From NCBI GenBank assembly GCA_041745535.1, contig JBGTIS010000058.1, positions 27,592 to 91,591 of the forward strand: DNA of 64,000 nucleotides, written 5' to 3'. This document shows, piece by piece, positions 1-7,843 of this stretch (its first letter is position 1; every line of letters begins with the position of its first letter). The DNA comes from JBGTIS01 sp041745535 (GTDB taxonomy: Bacteria; Bacteroidota; Bacteroidia; Cytophagales; Cyclobacteriaceae). The position numbers and the translations under genes were made by a program. Below the pieces are notes generated by a model. The model was not told where the DNA came from and made no database searches. It saw nothing but the letters and a program-made list of their open reading frames with translations.

Positions 1-287
1 GATTCGCCGGCAGAGGCGGCCGTTTGCACCAGGTTATTTTCCAGAATATTTGAATTTTTGAAAGCTTTTAATACGGCCATGGATATGACGGCAGCAGGGA
101 TGGAAGCAGAAACCGTGAGACCCGCAAATAAGCCAAAATAAGCATTAGCGGCTGAAAGGATAATTGATAAAAGCGCCCCTAAAATAACGGCTTTTATAGT
201 GAGTTCGGGTAAGTTGGTTTCAGCGCTGATGTATGGCTTTTCGATATCATCGTCGCTGCTTTCCAGAACAGGCTTTTCTTCGATCAT
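1..287 (-). CDS. OPT family oligopeptide transporter, N-terminal part (gene runs off the window)
   Basis: The reverse strand reads from an ATG at 287 to the window edge without a stop, giving about 95 residues. A short acidic cytoplasmic leader (MIEEKPVLES) is followed by PELTIKAVILGALLS and a glycine/alanine-rich membrane stretch with YFGLFAGLTVSASIP and then NNLVQTAASAGE. These are the conserved first segments of the bacterial OPT (oligopeptide transporter) superfamily. Known members move peptides or metal chelates into the cytoplasm. The rest of the gene, which should exceed 600 residues, lies outside, so the substrate cannot be judged. About 106 bases separate it from the next gene on the same strand. 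Confidence 0.85.
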   Translation of the reverse strand, partial: MIEEKPVLESSDDDIEKPYISAETNLPELTIKAVILGALLSIILSAANAYFGLFAGLTVSASIPAAVISMAVLKAFKNSNILENNLVQTAASAGE

Positions 288-393
288 AGTGGTTGTAGGT
301 TAGGTCGGTAACAAACTTACCAATGTTTTAGAAAAAATCCTGAAAAGCAGGCTGTTTTTTGCAGGCAATATAAAACGGCTGGATAACAAGCTA

Positions 394-1500
394 TCAGGCC
401 TTCTGTTTTACTCTTTTTACCAGTTTTTTAATTTTAGTATAGGAATCTCGCGTATCGTCCGAAGGGGGATTTCCCAGTAAGAATCCATAGGGTTGCAAAG
501 GTTCGATGTGGTCCATAATTACTTTAATAATAGCTACAAGCGGTATAGACAATATCATCCCGATGGGTCCCCACACCATACCCCCTATAAACAAGGCCAC
601 AATAGCCGCAAAAGGGTTTACACTTACCTGATTGCCAATTACATTGGGAGTAATAAAATTACCCTCTAAAAATTGTACAAACCAAAAAATACCTGCTACG
701 CCTACCGGATACCATAATGAATCTTTGGTAATGAGCACATACAAGATAGGCAATAGGGAACCGATAAATATACCCAGATAAGGAATAATAGTAAGCAATG
801 CAGCCAATAATCCGAAAAATATGGCATATTCTACCCCAATGATCATCAAACCAATCGTATTCAAGGCTGCTATAATCAGGATTACGGTAAACAATCCGAG
901 GATGTAACTCCTGACCACCTTTTCGATTTTGGGTAACACCGTATCTACAGTAGGATGGTGTTTTTCGTGAATGGCTTTATGAAGAAACCTGACCAGAAAA
1001 CCGCGATAGTATAAAAAGAAAAACAACGACAGCAATACCAGCACAAAAGCCGTAAAAAATCCAGCTGTGGCTAACAGCGTTGAGGAAAATACCTGGGAGC
1101 TGTTTTGGGCAAAGTTTTTTATGGAATCTTTAAAATACTTAGTCTGCTGTTGTTCAGCAATTCCAAAATTTTCCTCCAACATCTCATGGGCTTTGTCCAC
1201 CAGGTCATCAAATCGGGAACCGATTTCATTAAAATCGTTTGAAATGTTTCTTACCTGAAAAGAGATAAAGTAAGATATACCGAAAAGCACGGCAATAATT
1301 AATATCATAGAGACAATGGAACTGATGCCTCTGGGTATTTTATATTTTTCCATCCACCCGGAAACCGGGCGTAATAAAAGCGCGAATATCAGGGCTGTTA
1401 AAACAGGTGCTAGCAGCGACTGAGCTATAATAATAATGTAAAAGATCATCATTAGTCCTAGTAAGATGATCGTGTATTTGAGATAAGCAGGTATATTCAT
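394..1500 (-). CDS. AI-2E family transporter (PerM/TqsA-like membrane protein)
   Basis: The 368-residue integral membrane protein has two hydrophobic segments near residues 8-45, another at about 58-80, a soluble amphipathic stretch to about 140, and a C-terminal block of five or so helices. The family signatures are visible late in the protein: IIPYLGIFIG, then FVQFLEGNFITPNVIG with VSVNPF, then WGPIGMILSIPLVA. Members were first linked to autoinducer-2 export; others are Na+/H+ antiporters or have unknown substrates, so the cargo here is open. The length is normal for the family. It ends with a basic tail. It stands alone, with the YceI gene 186 bases upstream on the same strand beyond a terminator. 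Confidence 0.88.
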   Translation of the reverse strand: MNIPAYLKYTIILLGLMMIFYIIIIAQSLLAPVLTALIFALLLRPVSGWMEKYKIPRGISSIVSMILIIAVLFGISYFISFQVRNISNDFNEIGSRFDDLVDKAHEMLEENFGIAEQQQTKYFKDSIKNFAQNSSQVFSSTLLATAGFFTAFVLVLLSLFFFLYYRGFLVRFLHKAIHEKHHPTVDTVLPKIEKVVRSYILGLFTVILIIAALNTIGLMIIGVEYAIFFGLLAALLTIIPYLGIFIGSLLPILYVLITKDSLWYPVGVAGIFWFVQFLEGNFITPNVIGNQVSVNPFAAIVALFIGGMVWGPIGMILSIPLVAIIKVIMDHIEPLQPYGFLLGNPPSDDTRDSYTKIKKLVKRVKQKA

Positions 1501-1651
1501 GGTATAAAAATAAAGCCTTGAAAAAGCAGCGAAAGTTTCTGAAAAAAGAATCTAGCAGGACCAATCTATACGGATTAATATTTCTGAAATTATCTTTATG
1601 CAATAACCTGTTTCCTGAACAAAAGTTTTATTTTATACAGGAAATACAAAT

Positions 1652-1675
1652 AAAAAAGGTAGCCGAAGCTACCCT
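1652..1675 (-). terminator. Rho-independent terminator with UUCG tetraloop, after the YceI gene
   Basis: On the minus strand the sequence reads GGTAGC-TTCG-GCTACC followed by TTTTTTA. That is a six-base-pair stem closed by a cUUCGg tetraloop and then a U-tract, 12 bases past the YceI stop codon. It should end the MarR-nitroreductase-YceI transcription unit. Confidence 0.8.
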
Positions 1676-1686
1676 TTCTTTCCCCC

Positions 1687-2232
1687 CTACTCTGATTTAA
1701 CCAACTGCACATTCAGCAACAACTTCACCTCATCGCTCACTACCACTTGTCCCGCTTCAGTTAAACCATTCCACTTTAATCCATACTCTTTTCGGTTAAT
1801 TTTACCAGCCACCTCAAATCCCGCCTTAATGTTTCCATAAGCATCTTTAATGGTTCCTCCATAATTCACATCCAACGTAACTTTTTTGGTAATGTCTCTG
1901 ATGGTCAACTCACCCGTGATTACATACTGGCCGTCTCCTTTTTTTGTAACAGCATCAGACTTGAAGGTTAATTTTGGATATTTTTCAGCGTTAAAGAAAT
2001 CGTCAGATTTCAGATGACCGTCGCGGTCAGGCTGATTGGTATCCAAACTGTTAATGTCTGCTTCAAAATAGGCGCTTGCATTTTCAAAATCATCACCATT
2101 GGTTTCCACATGTCCATTGAAAGAATTGAACTGACCAGTTACGGTAGATATTAACATATGTTTTACCTTAAACTGGATTTCAGAATGTGTGGGGTCTATC
2201 ACCCATTTGGTTTTTACTGCTGTTGCACTCAT
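1687..2232 (-). CDS. YceI family protein (lipocalin-like isoprenoid-binding fold)
   Basis: The 181-residue protein begins with the family hallmark WVIDPTHSEIQFKVKHM and continues with the alternating beta-strand pattern of YceI, including the strand pair around LTFKSDAV and the TIRDITKKVTLDV segment. Characterised relatives form an eight-stranded barrel that binds polyisoprenoid or amide lipids. E. coli YceI is periplasmic, but this copy has no signal peptide and should be cytoplasmic, as is common in Bacteroidota. It lies 30 bases downstream of a nitroreductase gene on the same strand and just before a terminator, so it is probably the last gene of a MarR-controlled stress operon. Confidence 0.9.
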   Translation of the reverse strand: MSATAVKTKWVIDPTHSEIQFKVKHMLISTVTGQFNSFNGHVETNGDDFENASAYFEADINSLDTNQPDRDGHLKSDDFFNAEKYPKLTFKSDAVTKKGDGQYVITGELTIRDITKKVTLDVNYGGTIKDAYGNIKAGFEVAGKINRKEYGLKWNGLTEAGQVVVSDEVKLLLNVQLVKSE

Positions 2233-2262
2233 AATCGTTGTTTTTTATAGTTTTTATTAAAA

Positions 2263-2868
2263 TTAATTGTTGGTTATTGGATTATTCCACTTACCGTTAA
2301 ATGTAAAATCCTGAATTGATCTTCTGTTCTGAGGCGCGACCTCCGATTGCTGATATTTTTCGGGTAGTGTATCCGGCTTCCCCAGGTACCCCAGCGCTAT
2401 TACCGAAACAGGTCGGTAATTTTCAGGAAGCTGAAACAGTTCCTTCGCTTTTTCCCGGTCAAAACCTCCCATCTGGTGCAGATTCAATTCCAGGTGCGTA
2501 GCCTGCAAAGAAAAATTACCAACGGCCAGACCTAAATCATGTTCCGCGTAATAATTATCGCGGCCGTTGGCCGAAAATACGGTTTTTACTACGGTAAGTA
2601 TCAGGATAGGAGCCTTATCTGCCCAAAGCTGGTTACCAGGCATCAACGTGCTGAACAGGTCGTCAAATGCTTTGTTTCCTTTTTTTGTGACAATAAAATG
2701 CCAGGGTTGTTCATTCATGCTGGATGATGCCCACCGGGCTGCCTCCAGCAATGAAAATAATTTTTCGTCCTCTACCGCACGGCTATCAAACGACCTTCCA
2801 CTCCACCGGTTGGCTATCAACTGGTGCACTGAATAGTCTGTTTTTTTCAAAGGTTTTATATTTTCCAT
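2263..2868 (-). CDS. Nitroreductase family protein (FMN-dependent NAD(P)H oxidoreductase)
   Basis: The 201-residue protein carries the nitroreductase-fold motifs: RWSGRSFD near residue 22 (FMN phosphate contacts), AARWASSSMNEQPWHF near 48-63, DLGLAVGNFSLQATHLEL in the middle, and VSVIALGYLG near the C-terminus. Members reduce nitro-aromatics, quinones or related electrophiles with flavin and NAD(P)H; the physiological substrate cannot be read from sequence. It lies between the MarR gene upstream and the YceI gene downstream, all on one strand. A perfect 16-base palindrome ends 32 bases before its start, which suggests direct repression by the neighbouring MarR protein until an electrophile or phenolic inducer appears. 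Confidence 0.88.
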   Translation of the reverse strand: MENIKPLKKTDYSVHQLIANRWSGRSFDSRAVEDEKLFSLLEAARWASSSMNEQPWHFIVTKKGNKAFDDLFSTLMPGNQLWADKAPILILTVVKTVFSANGRDNYYAEHDLGLAVGNFSLQATHLELNLHQMGGFDREKAKELFQLPENYRPVSVIALGYLGKPDTLPEKYQQSEVAPQNRRSIQDFTFNGKWNNPITNN

Positions 2869-2899
2869 TTTTGATTCAATTTATTTTTGTATAAACATT

Positions 2900-2915
2900 A
2901 TTTGTATATACAAAT
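2900..2915. promoter_or_regulatory. Probable MarR operator upstream of the nitroreductase gene
   Basis: ATTTGTATATACAAAT is a perfect 16-base palindrome. Its 12-base core TTGTATATACAA (2902-2913) recurs exactly at 3399-3410 before the marR gene. Length and symmetry fit a winged-helix MarR dimer. It lies 32 bases upstream of the nitroreductase start, in the expected promoter region. That the neighbouring MarR protein binds it is an inference. Confidence 0.7.
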
Positions 2916-2931
2916 GTTATTACAAAAAAAT

Positions 2932-3381
2932 TTAGTTTCTTAATTTATCTAACACTCTGTTTAACTCCTGTACTTCTTCTTTAGTTAAATTTTTGATTTC
3001 CTTATATAGTTTTTCTATCAGCACATCCAGTTTTTCAAGTACCAACAACCCTTCGTCAGTAATAGTAATATCTACTTTTCTACGGTTCGATGGGCAAACC
3101 CTTCGCTTCACCAAACCACTTTTTCGAAGCTTTTCTACCAACCGCGTTGCGTTAGACATTTTATCAATCATGCGCTCTGTAATTAACTGTAAGGGCGAAG
3201 GATTGGGATACTGACCACGTAAAATCCGCAATACATTGTATTGCTGCTGGGAAATACCAAACGGCTTAAGCAATCGATGGAATTTTCCCGAAAGCCAACT
3301 TTCTGTAAACCGGATGTTTAACATTGCCAACGCAAAGTCGTCCATCGGTTTTGTTTGTTTTATTTCGTCTTCTAATTTCAT
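2932..3381 (-). CDS. MarR family transcriptional regulator
   Basis: The 149-residue protein has the MarR layout: an N-terminal dimerisation helix, a winged helix-turn-helix around residues 45-105 (SQQQYNVLRILRGQ, then MSNATRLVEKLRKSGLVKRR), a wing with NRRKVDITITDEG, and a long C-terminal helix. Family members repress stress or efflux genes and release DNA on binding phenolics or after thiol oxidation. One cysteine lies in the wing (RRVCPSNRR), which could be a redox sensor, although this is speculative. It is followed on the same strand by nitroreductase and YceI genes. Matching palindromes precede both its own start and the nitroreductase, pointing to autoregulation plus local control. Confidence 0.88.
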   Translation of the reverse strand: MKLEDEIKQTKPMDDFALAMLNIRFTESWLSGKFHRLLKPFGISQQQYNVLRILRGQYPNPSPLQLITERMIDKMSNATRLVEKLRKSGLVKRRVCPSNRRKVDITITDEGLLVLEKLDVLIEKLYKEIKNLTKEEVQELNRVLDKLRN

Positions 3382-3387
3382 AATTAC

Positions 3388-3415
3388 ATATACAACTGTT
3401 GTATATACAACTGTT
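3388..3415. promoter_or_regulatory. Probable MarR autoregulatory operator (palindrome within a direct repeat)
   Basis: GTTGTATATACAAC (3398-3411) is a perfect palindrome sharing the core TTGTATATACAA with the nitroreductase operator. In addition, ATATACAACTGTT occurs twice in tandem, at 3388-3400 and 3403-3415, 15 bases apart, so two overlapping dimer sites are possible. The block starts seven bases upstream of the marR start codon, a position suited to autorepression. Confidence 0.68.
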
Positions 3416-3508
3416 TTAAGGTTGAAAAGGTTTCATAAAAATAGAAAAACTTTTATTAAAACTTAAATCTATTGTAAGTGATTGCAATTAAGTAGATGAG
3501 TAATAGTT

Positions 3509-4635
3509 TTAGGGCATTCTCCCCGTCGGGGCGCCGACCGGATTTATTCCCATAGGCGTCAACTTTAAGTTAAGACTGATAAAGTAATTGATAAAAATTT
3601 TCCTTTTTCTGCGCTTTTCATACTTACAATAGTAGCTTATTTGTGGGTATAATCTTTCTATAATGGAATCTTCTTGTACAACTAAAGCCAAGTTTTCCTG
3701 CGGAAAAGCGGCTAATTTCACTATGCTTATCGGCTGAGCACTTTGCCACAGTATAGCCCTGTACCAGTGTAAAAGAAATAAAGTAATAAAGAGTAAAGTA
3801 TAGTAGATAGCAATCTTGACCATATGCTTATTCATCCTATGTTGTTTGAGTAGGTAGGCTAAACGAAAATGACTTTTCCAGCGTTTAAACAAGATTTCTA
3901 TGCGCCATCGTAATCGATAAACTTGTACCACTTGCTCTATCCCCCATATAGTAGCAGGAATGTTAGTAATAAAATAGCATAATCGAGGCGGTCCAGATAT
4001 GCTTGACTACGCTGCCATCGTCCATCATGGTTTTGTTTGGCTTTACCGCGCCGTTCACTGGCTAAGGGTTCAGGTAGCCGCAGGGCGATTAATCGTAAAG
4101 GTAATTGAGCCTGGCTGCCCACTAGACAAGGTAAATCTATACTACATTGCCCTTTAAGCTGTTGCAATAAATCCAGGGCTTTGTCACAGGATTCATAGAG
4201 ATTCACCCCATAGGGTAGGCGGGTTAAAAAGAAAGCCTTTTGGGTAATAACTTCCTGTAAAACAGGTAAAGAAAAATAGCCTAAGTCCCGCATGAGTAAG
4301 TCCCCTGCTTGTAAATAAGGTAAGGGCAAGTCAGCCGCTTTCTGATCCTTGTCTGTGTAGGCTGTTAGGTGTAGATGTAAACAACACCCGGAAAGTAGTT
4401 CATAGATATGTTGTACCCGCCCCACTGCTTTTTTTACCCCCTTGCTTACATTACCCGAAAATGCCTCTACCAAATGATCGGGTAATGACAGGGTAGTACT
4501 ATCCCGCAAAAGTACCCGTTTAAAGGAGCTCAACAACTCGCAATATTTTATTTGCATGGGTTGATAGTGTTTGATCGGTCTCCAAAAGGGACTTTCCGCT
4601 TCGGCTAATGCTGGTAAAATCAGTTTTACTTTCAA
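3509..4635 (-). mobile_element. IS4-family insertion sequence remnant with frameshifted transposase
   Basis: Two reverse-strand frames, 4635-3937 and 3931-3509, together encode a DDE transposase of the IS4 family. The first has the first aspartate in LLRDSTTLSLP and the second in LMRDLGYFSLP. The second frame has the YREK signature (YRLRWRIEILFKRWK, Y-x2-R-x3-E-x6-K) and a lysine/arginine-rich tail. The break is a single-base loss near 3966-3975: the lower frame reads ITNIPATIWGIEQVVQVYR upstream of its first Met, the expected continuation. The N-terminal frame starts only at a TTG, with a stop just upstream, and lacks the usual leading domain. No terminal inverted repeat pair or target duplication was found around 3500 and 4640-4700. 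It is very probably dead. Confidence 0.82.
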
Positions 4636-4712
4636 AGTGGTATTTTAAAATTACAGCCAACCATTCAATATATTGCATTTTGCATTGCAATCTTTAGTTT
4701 TATTTATATGGC

Positions 4713-6137
4713 TCAAATGCCTGCCTGTTTTATATCGGGAACTTTCTTAAAATTATACCAATCTATATTTCTTGACAGGTACATGAGAACACCTAACACA
4801 ATTACCAACCCGATGCTGCCGATGAGCAAGGCTAAATCCTGAAGCTGAAGAATCACAAAAATAAATCCGTACACCACCAACAGCATGCCTGCCAGAATAC
4901 CTGTGAGCAGTTGGCTTTTAAAAATTGTTTTGGCATACAGCACAATCATGCTGATAATGACGATGCAGGAAATAGCATAAGCCATATTAAAACTAATATG
5001 TTCGGAAAGCGACAGCAACAGGGTATAGAAAATACACAGGGCCAGCCCTACCAGAATATACTGAAAAGGATGAATTCTTTTCTTGTTCAATATTTCTACA
5101 AAAAAGAACATCAGAAAAGTAAACGCGATAATCATAGCGGCATATTTAGCCGAACGCATATTTTTCTGGTATTCATCAACCGGAACCGGAAGATTGATGC
5201 CAAATTCCGAATCGCCAACCTGGTATTGGGCGCCCAGCCATTGCTGCGGATAATTCCGGTTGAGGTGCAGCACTTTCCAACTGGCTACAAATCCGCTGTC
5301 GGTTACGGTACGGTTATCAGGCAGGAAAGCCCCATCAAAGCTGGGGTTGCTCCAGTCAGACTTCAGGTTTAGGGTAGTTTCTTTTCCCAATGGGATAAAA
5401 TTCAGAAACCTGCTGCCATTCAGATCCAGATTAAACAAAAAAGAATAAGCTGTTTTTGTACGATCGGAAAATGGAACTGGTGTGCTGATACCGGAACTGT
5501 TTATCGCTTTAGAAGCACTTTCAATCTGAGGAGCAACCTGATAAGTATTGACTACGCGATGGGTTACAAAATCATTGGTTTGCAGGCCCGGATTAAATAC
5601 CATGTTACTGCCGTCCCATTCCAAATTAATATTTTCATTAATTCCCCGCATATCAGGAATCCCTACTGAAACAAAAGCATCGTCCCATAAAATATCCGTA
5701 TCCGCGATGTTCCATTCTTTAAACTCTGGCAAATCAAAATTTCCTGAAAAATTAAGCTGGGTGTTGTACACCACTACTTTATATATGCTCCTGTACCGCA
5801 CTTCTGACAAAACATCGCCATTTATTTTTAGTTGATTGGGTAAAAAATGACTGTACGCTGTAGTTTCAATCAAATCGCCCTTTGCATCTTTTTCATACTT
5901 TTTATAAGGAATGGTCAGAATAGGGCCACAAAGGGTTTGCTCTCTGCTCCATTTATCGCTTACCTCATTCATTACCTCATTGCGGGTAATTTCACGTTCA
6001 CGAATCAACCCACTGATCATAGAGGCCGGAATGAGTAAAATCAGAATCAGAAAACCGATAGAAATTAATTTAATGGTAGCCGAATCACTAATCCATTGGT
6101 TGATTCGCTCAAAGAGATTGGGGTTATTTTCTTCCAT
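4713..6137 (-). CDS. creD: CreD-like inner membrane protein (cell envelope integrity family)
   Basis: The 474-residue product matches the CreD family: an N-terminal transmembrane helix (about residues 22-42) with IPASMISGLIREREITR, the conserved WSREQTLCGPILTIPYK stretch, a large beta-rich periplasmic domain, a GREV/PLGKETTLNLKSDW-type segment, and four to five C-terminal helices. A start at 6137 is preferred because the longer frame to 6176 would overlap the upstream gene; the gap is then 13 bases. In Enterobacteria and Stenotrophomonas, CreD belongs to the CreBC envelope-stress regulon and affects beta-lactam and colicin tolerance. Here no CreBC pair is present; a small winged-helix regulator sits upstream instead. 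Its biochemical activity is unknown. Confidence 0.87.
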   Translation of the reverse strand: MEENNPNLFERINQWISDSATIKLISIGFLILILLIPASMISGLIREREITRNEVMNEVSDKWSREQTLCGPILTIPYKKYEKDAKGDLIETTAYSHFLPNQLKINGDVLSEVRYRSIYKVVVYNTQLNFSGNFDLPEFKEWNIADTDILWDDAFVSVGIPDMRGINENINLEWDGSNMVFNPGLQTNDFVTHRVVNTYQVAPQIESASKAINSSGISTPVPFSDRTKTAYSFLFNLDLNGSRFLNFIPLGKETTLNLKSDWSNPSFDGAFLPDNRTVTDSGFVASWKVLHLNRNYPQQWLGAQYQVGDSEFGINLPVPVDEYQKNMRSAKYAAMIIAFTFLMFFFVEILNKKRIHPFQYILVGLALCIFYTLLLSLSEHISFNMAYAISCIVIISMIVLYAKTIFKSQLLTGILAGMLLVVYGFIFVILQLQDLALLIGSIGLVIVLGVLMYLSRNIDWYNFKKVPDIKQAGI

Positions 6138-6150
6138 AACAGTAAAGTGT

Positions 6151-7110
6151 TTAAATTGATGAAATTGGTTTGGCAATCTGATAGGTACCTACAATGCCCA
6201 GATGGTCTGAACCAGTGGCGCGAATGGCGCGAAAATCCACACATTTCAACTCCGGCGAATGGAAAATATAGTCGATCGGAATACCGATTGCTCTGAGAAA
6301 AGAGGGATTAGTAGCGGTAATACCAATTCGGCTATCGGTCAGATTAGCTTCTTTTTTCAGAGCGGTAATACTTGGATTCCAGGGAACCACATTGTAGTCG
6401 CCAATGGCCAGCACCGGTTTATCAAAATTTTTCAGGTAGTCGGCAATATGCTGAATATGTTTCGCCCGGGTTTTATATCGTTGTGAGGTTATGGGCGAAG
6501 GCGTATGGGATGCCAGAAAGTGGATGCTGCTGTCGGGCAGTTCAATATCGCCGGCAATATTGGGTACGGCTTCCCAGTAAATGGTTTTTAAATTTCGCAA
6601 AGGATGCCTGGAAAAGATGGCAATGCCAAAGCTGGAGTCATCAGAGGGAATAATACTGTAATAAGGATATTTTTCGCAAAGCTCATTTTCCAGGTGCCTG
6701 GCCCACCCAGCAGTTACTTCCTGAAACGAAAGCAGGTCGGCCTGGGTAGCCAGGGCTTTGTCAATAGTTTCCTGATAAAAAGTGTTAATTGTAAAAATAT
6801 TAAAATGGGCCACCTTCAGGTCAATTTCACTACCTCCTTTTTCCTGTTTGCCCAGATGCAGGTAAGGCCGCAAAAATACAAATAGAGAAAGTCCGGCCAG
6901 CAATAGGGTAATGGCCAGTTTATCTTTTCTCCACCAGTACAAAACAATCCCTAACCCTATAAACCCAAGCATAAACTGGGGGGCAAACGATTGGGCCAGG
7001 TCCGGCAGGTACCAGTGCGATGGATGCATAATTAACAAGGTAGAAAGCGCCACCAATCCGGTTATGCCATACTTTTTTATTAGTTTTAAGAATTTTGTTT
7101 TCATTTCCAT
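6151..7110 (-). CDS. Membrane-anchored endonuclease/exonuclease/phosphatase (EEP) family protein
   Basis: The 319-residue protein has two to three N-terminal membrane helices (about residues 15-80), then an EEP domain. Catalytic motifs are intact: the metal-binding Asn104 in AHFNI, Glu131 in LLSFQEV, His202 in ASHTPSP, Asp238 and Asn240 in LAIGDYNVVPWN, and the terminal Asp-His pair in GSDHLG (about 302-303). Such membrane-linked EEP proteins often act as phosphodiesterases or lipid phosphatases; the substrate is unknown here. It starts three bases after the DgkA-type kinase gene and ends 13 bases before creD, so the three are almost certainly cotranscribed. That context suggests work on a lipid or cell-wall precursor phosphate. 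Confidence 0.84.
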   Translation of the reverse strand: MEMKTKFLKLIKKYGITGLVALSTLLIMHPSHWYLPDLAQSFAPQFMLGFIGLGIVLYWWRKDKLAITLLLAGLSLFVFLRPYLHLGKQEKGGSEIDLKVAHFNIFTINTFYQETIDKALATQADLLSFQEVTAGWARHLENELCEKYPYYSIIPSDDSSFGIAIFSRHPLRNLKTIYWEAVPNIAGDIELPDSSIHFLASHTPSPITSQRYKTRAKHIQHIADYLKNFDKPVLAIGDYNVVPWNPSITALKKEANLTDSRIGITATNPSFLRAIGIPIDYIFHSPELKCVDFRAIRATGSDHLGIVGTYQIAKPISSI

Positions 7111-7113
7111 AAA

Positions 7114-7482
7114 TTAAATGTGATTAAAGAAAATACAGAGTCCGACCAGCACCGCCGCAATTGAAATAACAAGCACCGCGCCGGCAGACAGATCTTTTAC
7201 CAATCCAGCCTGCGGGTCATACTCAGGCGAAACTTTATTAACAAGTTGCTCGATAGCGGTATTGAAAATTTCAGCTGCGTACACAAGTCCAACTACCAGA
7301 ATGAGAATCATCCATTCGACCCAACTTATTTCCAGCCAGATGCCGCCTATCAGTACAGCGATGGTAGCCAGCATATGCACCACAAAGTTTCTTTCATTTC
7401 GGATGGCATAGTTTATTCCTTTAAAGGCGTAAACGAAGAATACAAGCGGGTTTTTTAGTTCCTTTTCAAATTTGTTTTTCAT
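7114..7482 (-). CDS. dgkA: Diacylglycerol kinase / undecaprenol kinase family membrane protein
   Basis: The 122-residue protein has three transmembrane helices and the DgkA/UdpK motifs: FKGINYAIRNERNFVVH near residue 20-36, AAEIFNTAIEQLVNKV near 70, and AGLVKDLSAGAVLV near 95-105. In Gram-positive bacteria this family phosphorylates undecaprenol, recycling the lipid carrier for cell-wall synthesis; in E. coli it phosphorylates diacylglycerol. Which alcohol is used here cannot be told from sequence. It is the first gene of a run with an EEP phosphoesterase and creD. An ACTTTG-N5-CAAAGT inverted repeat lies 23 bases upstream of its start, matching one before the regulator operon. Confidence 0.88.
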   Translation of the reverse strand: MKNKFEKELKNPLVFFVYAFKGINYAIRNERNFVVHMLATIAVLIGGIWLEISWVEWMILILVVGLVYAAEIFNTAIEQLVNKVSPEYDPQAGLVKDLSAGAVLVISIAAVLVGLCIFFNHI

Positions 7483-7504
7483 TGCTGATAGTTATATTAA
7501 AAGT

Positions 7505-7521
7505 ACTTTGTGTTTCAAAGT
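7505..7521. promoter_or_regulatory. Predicted operator, copy 2 (ACTTTG-N5-CAAAGT), before the dgkA-EEP-creD genes
   Basis: ACTTTG (7505-7510), five bases, CAAAGT (7516-7521) form a perfect inverted repeat, preceded by AAAGT. The same 17-base site with the same AAAGT flank occurs at 8473-8489 before the regulator operon. It lies 23 bases upstream of the dgkA start and 16 bases past the stop of the winged-helix regulator gene. Confidence 0.72.
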
Positions 7522-7537
7522 AAATATGGAAAGAAAA

Positions 7538-7843
7538 TCAGTTATTTTTCCTTTCTTTCAACAGCTTTTCAAGCGCATTCAAATGATCTTCGAAAGCTTT
7601 TTTTCCCTGGGCGGTAGCTTTATATTTGGTATTGGGTTTCCGGCCAACAAACTGCTTTTTTACCATTACATACCCTGCCTTTTCCAGGGCTTTCACATGG
7701 CTGGCCAGGTTACCGTCGGTTACGTCCATCAGTTCTTTCAGGGCATTGAAGTCCAGATATTCATTGACCATCAGGGCCGACATCACGCCCAATCGAATTT
7801 TGCTTTCAAACGCTTTATCAAAATTATTGAGTAAGTATTTCAC
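7538..7843 (-). CDS. Winged-helix transcriptional regulator (HTH_34/ArsR-like)
   Basis: The 101-residue protein is a single winged-helix domain: an N-terminal helix with FESKIRLGVMSALMV, the helix-turn-helix DFNALKELMDVTDGNLASHVKALEK (cut here as two motifs, DFNALKELM and GNLASHVKALE), and a wing around KQFVGRKPNTKYKATAQGK. This is the small stand-alone regulator type common in Bacteroidota, usually paired with a membrane protein gene. It overlaps that partner (7840-8463) by four bases, so the two are translationally coupled. Identical inverted repeats before this operon and before dgkA suggest it represses both. No cysteine pair or sensory domain is visible, so the signal may come from the partner. 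Confidence 0.88.
   Translation of the reverse strand: MKYLLNNFDKAFESKIRLGVMSALMVNEYLDFNALKELMDVTDGNLASHVKALEKAGYVMVKKQFVGRKPNTKYKATAQGKKAFEDHLNALEKLLKERKNN

Noticed and set aside
1340..1603. 87-codon reverse frame overlapping the AI-2E transporter start
   Set aside because: It overlaps a well-supported gene in another frame and shows no recognisable features.
3937..3985. Programmed frameshift in the IS4 transposase
   Set aside because: No slippery A6G/A7-type heptamer or following stem was seen at the junction; a one-base loss explains the frames, and the N-terminus is defective as well.
4681..4712. Right terminal inverted repeat of the IS4 element
   Set aside because: No complement of the GC-rich left end (around 3511-3540) occurs in the AT-rich sequence at 4640-4712, so an element boundary cannot be fixed.
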